NCBI RefSeq assembly: GCF_030718935.1
Contig: NZ_CP132194.1
Location: 3,038,001-3,102,000, forward strand
Reading direction: 5' to 3'
DNA length: 64,000 nucleotides
DNA from: Psychrobacter sp. M13
GTDB taxonomy: Bacteria; Pseudomonadota; Gammaproteobacteria; Pseudomonadales; Moraxellaceae
The position numbers were made by a program, and so were the translations under genes. The notes beneath the pieces were generated by a model. It saw only the letters and a list, made by a program, of their open reading frames with translations. It was not told the origin of the DNA and did no database searches. Of this stretch, positions 61,016-64,000 are shown piece by piece. Within the stretch, counting starts at the first letter, position 1; each line of letters starts with the position of its first letter.

Positions 61016-63271
61016 ATGAGTTGGAATGATCCAAACGCCTCAAGTGAGGCACAAAGATATGTTAACCCCATCCCTAGTCGCGAGCTAATCATTGGCACGA
61101 TCAATGAGCTGGGTGAAACCACGCACCAAAAATTGGCAAAAGCCTTTAATATTGATGATGAAGATCAAATTGAAGCCTTAGCCAATCGACTAAAAGCTAT
61201 GGTGCGCGATGGACAAATTACCCGTGAAGGACGCCCTTCGCGCTTTCGTACGGTAACCAAACACGATGTTGTCACAGGAACCGTCTCAGCTCATGCTAAA
61301 GGCTTCGGTTTTGTACTGCTAAGTGATATGCCTGATTTGTTTTTGCACGAAAAGCAAATGCGCTGGGTATTCAATGGCGATACCGTTGAAGCGGTAGGCA
61401 CTTCTACAGATAATCGTGGTCGCACAGAAGGTCGTATCGTTGATGTCGTTGAGCGCCAACAAAACCAATTCATTGGTACCTTGGCTAAAGATGAAGACGG
61501 CTATTGCGTTGAGCTGGGTAGCCCAAACAACCATCAGCCGATTACCGTTACTGATGACAACGTAAAAGCCATGGATGTAAAGCTTGGTTATCCTGTCAAA
61601 GTAGATGTGATTGATTGGCCAAACCAGCACGAATTTGCGACGGGTAAGATTACTGAAGTGCTCAGCGATGATAATGATCGTGAGTTAATTATTGAGACCA
61701 CTTTACTGAACTACGATATTCCTTTTGAGTTTAGCGCAGCGACGCTTAAACAAGCCAATGACTATAAAGAGCCGACCGAAAAAGATATAAAAGGTCGTAC
61801 TGATCTGCGTAATATGCCCCTGGTCACTATCGATGGGGAAGATGCCCGTGATTTTGATGATGCGGTGTTTGCAGAGAAGCGCTCTGGTGGTAACTATCGA
61901 GTGCTCGTGGCTATTGCTGATGTCAGCAATTATGTCACACCGAACTCGCCACTAGACAAAGAGGCTTATGAGCGAGGTACTTCGGTATATTTCCCACATC
62001 GCGTTATACCGATGTTGCCAGAGGTGTTATCGAACGGTCTATGCTCACTAAATCCTGATGTTGATCGCATGTGTATGGTCGCTGATATTAAAGTGTCGCG
62101 CGCGGGTAAAGTGACAGGCTATGAGTTTTATCCTGCGGTGATGAACTCACAAGCGCGCTTAACTTATAACCAAGTCAATGACTATTTTAATGATCCAAAA
62201 GACGCTAGTATTCCTAAGTCTTTAACGGGCAATGCAGAGGTCAAAAAGTCTGTTGATACGCTGCATCAGCTTTATGACTTGCTGGTGAAAAAACGTGAAG
62301 AGCGCCATGCGATGGAGTTTGAAACGGTTGAAACTTATATTAAATTTAACGAGACTGGTGGTATCGCAGCTATCGTGCCGCGTACACGAGGGGATGCGCA
62401 TAAGCTGATCGAAGAGTGTATGCTGCTGGCTAATACTTGTGCGGCGAATTTTGCGCTAAAACATGAGTTGCCTGTGTTATATCGTAACCATGATAAGCCC
62501 GATGGCGAAAAGTCCATGCGTATTCATGAGTACGCCAAGAACTTTGGCCTGTCCTTCCCAGAGGAGAGCCCAACACAAGCAGACTATCAGCGCATTATTG
62601 AAGCCACTAAAGAGCGTCCTGATGCTATCAGTATCCATAGTATGCTATTGCGCTCGATGATGCAGGCCAACTATGCCCCTGATAATATCGGTCATTTTGG
62701 CTTAGCTTACGATGAATACAGTCACTTTACTTCACCGATTCGCCGTTATCCTGATCTGATGCTCCATCGGGCAATAAAAGCCAAAGTGACGAATAGTCAA
62801 CAGCCTGTTATGGACTTTTCACTCGATGGTGCTGGCACGCAAACGTCAGATACTGAGCGCCGTGCTGAAAAAGCATCACGCTATGTTGAGTCATGGCTCA
62901 AATGCCATTACATGAAAGATCATGTCGGTGAAGACTTTGAAGGTGTGGTCACTAGTGTTACAAGCTTTGGCTTATTTGTGACTTTGACCGATCTGTATAT
63001 CGATGGCTTAGTGCATATCTCTAATGTAGGCGATGATTACTTTGTCTATGATGAAAAGCAGCAGCAGCTTATCGGTAAAGATAAAGGCAACTTATTCGGC
63101 TTAGGTGACTTGGTCAAAGTAAAAGTAGCTGGCGTCAATATGGATCTCTTGCAGATAGATTTTGATCTAAAAGAAAAACTCAAATCGAGTGAGATGAATC
63201 AAAGCAAAAAAGGCCCTGCTAAGAAAGCACCCGCTAAAAAGAATACTCGTAGTAAAAGTAAAAAAAGCTAG
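61016..63271 (+). CDS. rnr: Ribonuclease R
   Basis: A 751-residue processive 3'-5' exoribonuclease that degrades structured RNA. An N-terminal winged-helix segment (residues about 20-75) is followed by OB/cold-shock domains (about 80-230). The RNB catalytic domain has the acidic cluster DGEDARDFDDAV (near 275-286) and the SPIRRYPDLMLHRAI signature, followed by an S1 domain (EDFEGVVTSVTSFGLFVTL). A Lys-rich tail ends the protein. All catalytic Asp residues are in place. The ribosome binding site is poor, with a 15-bp repeat just upstream. It ends at a terminator. Confidence 0.97.
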   Translation: MSWNDPNASSEAQRYVNPIPSRELIIGTINELGETTHQKLAKAFNIDDEDQIEALANRLKAMVRDGQITREGRPSRFRTVTKHDVVTGTVSAHAKGFGFVLLSDMPDLFLHEKQMRWVFNGDTVEAVGTSTDNRGRTEGRIVDVVERQQNQFIGTLAKDEDGYCVELGSPNNHQPITVTDDNVKAMDVKLGYPVKVDVIDWPNQHEFATGKITEVLSDDNDRELIIETTLLNYDIPFEFSAATLKQANDYKEPTEKDIKGRTDLRNMPLVTIDGEDARDFDDAVFAEKRSGGNYRVLVAIADVSNYVTPNSPLDKEAYERGTSVYFPHRVIPMLPEVLSNGLCSLNPDVDRMCMVADIKVSRAGKVTGYEFYPAVMNSQARLTYNQVNDYFNDPKDASIPKSLTGNAEVKKSVDTLHQLYDLLVKKREERHAMEFETVETYIKFNETGGIAAIVPRTRGDAHKLIEECMLLANTCAANFALKHELPVLYRNHDKPDGEKSMRIHEYAKNFGLSFPEESPTQADYQRIIEATKERPDAISIHSMLLRSMMQANYAPDNIGHFGLAYDEYSHFTSPIRRYPDLMLHRAIKAKVTNSQQPVMDFSLDGAGTQTSDTERRAEKASRYVESWLKCHYMKDHVGEDFEGVVTSVTSFGLFVTLTDLYIDGLVHISNVGDDYFVYDEKQQQLIGKDKGNLFGLGDLVKVKVAGVNMDLLQIDFDLKEKLKSSEMNQSKKGPAKKAPAKKNTRSKSKKS

Positions 63272-63309
63272 TTTACTAGATTTTCAAACAGCTCTCAAAA
63301 CAATAAACA

Positions 63310-63340
63310 AAAAGGCTAACGTTATCGTTAGCCTTTTTTT
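63310..63340 (+). terminator. Terminator after rnr
   Basis: The stem ggctaacg / cgttagcc (63314-63333) with a TTAT loop, A run before and T run after, so it may act in both directions. Confidence 0.9.
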
Positions 63341-63379
63341 TGCACAATTTTATCGTTTGTTAATTACAATAAAACCTCA

Positions 63380-63679
63380 CTATTGAGCATTATCCATCTG
63401 CTCAAGACGCTGCTGTTCAACGTTTTGAGCTTGTTCAATTTGACTAATAGTATTATCAATAATCGCTTTAGGTTGCTTGCCTAATGGTTGTGCTGCAATA
63501 TCCACTGATCCATCAGTGGTGTCATTTGCAATAGATGAGCTTATCTCAGTAACTGCTGCTACATCTTTATCCAACAGCGCAGCTCTATCCTTTTCGTGAA
63601 AGTAGTTATTAATCATGTTAAAGCCAAGCAACATAAAAATAGTGGCTAGAGTAAAAGCAATCAAGTGTTTTCTTTGCAT
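63380..63679 (-). CDS. Small single-pass membrane protein of unknown function
   Basis: A 99-residue protein with one N-terminal hydrophobic segment (LIAFTLATIFMLLGFNMI, residues about 6-23), probably an uncleaved anchor. A Gln/Asp/Glu-rich soluble tail with a likely helix at the C-terminus follows. No family is recognised. It sits 34 bp downstream of the next gene on the same strand, so they are probably co-transcribed. Confidence 0.65.
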   Translation of the reverse strand: MQRKHLIAFTLATIFMLLGFNMINNYFHEKDRAALLDKDVAAVTEISSSIANDTTDGSVDIAAQPLGKQPKAIIDNTISQIEQAQNVEQQRLEQMDNAQ

Positions 63680-63713
63680 AATTGCAACCTTAAGTTTGAT
63701 GATTCATCTTGTA

Positions 63714-64000
63714 CTATTCTTGTGGACTGTTTTTATTTAAAAGATCCGTCTCGCCTGTATTATCCGCAATCTCTTGTTCTACCTTTTCCTTTAGCTTCTG
63801 ATCAGGACTAGCATCTAGTACTTCATCAGCCTCAGCCCCTTGCAAGATTTGCTTAGCACGGGCTTTTGCTTGTTGTTTTTCCAGATCGTCAGAATTTTTA
63901 TTGTTAATGATATTAGCACCTGTCTGGTCAGGCATTATGGATTTAACCGTCAATTCGGGTAAAGCATTCTCGCCACTATTACTTTGTAGGTGCTCAAGTG
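63714..64000 (-). CDS. Acidic protein of unknown function, 5' end outside the window
   Basis: The reading frame stays open to the right edge, so the true start lies beyond the window. An internal TTG near 63953 is an unlikely start. The visible 95 or so residues are hydrophilic and acidic, with a probable helix (DLEKQQAKARAKQILQGAEA) and no cysteines or membrane segment. It precedes the small membrane-protein gene in an apparent operon. Confidence 0.6.
   Translation of the reverse strand, partial: LEHLQSNSGENALPELTVKSIMPDQTGANIINNKNSDDLEKQQAKARAKQILQGAEADEVLDASPDQKLKEKVEQEIADNTGETDLLNKNSPQE

Overview
The window looks like a chromosomal segment from a Moraxellaceae gammaproteobacterium, most probably Psychrobacter. 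The base is family-level protein resemblance, moderate GC with AT-rich intergenic DNA, an rrn operon of the order 16S-tRNA-Ile-tRNA-Ala-23S-5S, and a giant adhesin followed by a TpgA-type partner as described in Acinetobacter. The assignment comes from recall, not from a database search.

Layout. 1-18.4 kb is a cell-surface locus on the minus strand: a 5,738-residue trimeric autotransporter adhesin and, 91 bp downstream, a lipoprotein with BamE-like and OmpA-like domains (tpgA). 19-31 kb holds an amidohydrolase with an atypical active site, a cysteine-rich orphan, a DMT exporter, a YceI protein, an RND pump with its adaptor, a WG-repeat protein, an FAD oxidoreductase and a 54-residue lysine-rich protein. 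A 308-bp MITE-like element follows. 31-47 kb is mainly housekeeping: recG, a patatin lipoprotein, argA, an FKBP lipoprotein, a TM-helix-repeat channel, an SDR, a PlsC-type acyltransferase, parE-yqiA and a DUF1289 protein. 47-50.2 kb is a small defence-like cassette: a HEPN-motif gene followed by an AbiTii-family gene that is split by an intact IS3-family element. 50.3-56.3 kb is the rRNA operon on the minus strand, with three near-consensus tandem promoters and paired processing stems. 56.8-64 kb carries thrS-infC (infC with an AUU start), a TelA protein, rnr and two small membrane or acidic proteins, the last running off the window edge.

Two things stand out. First, the HEPN/AbiTii pair: excising the IS3 element together with one copy of a 2-bp duplication restores a continuous 313-codon AbiTii reading frame, so the interruption looks recent. 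Second, about 1.15 kb of the 23S gene is replaced by sequence with no G on the plus strand, which then loses T and finally A until only C remains. That directional loss of bases is best explained as the untrimmed tail of a failing sequencing read, not as biology. It also warns that the copy number of the 732-bp adhesin repeats may be unreliable.
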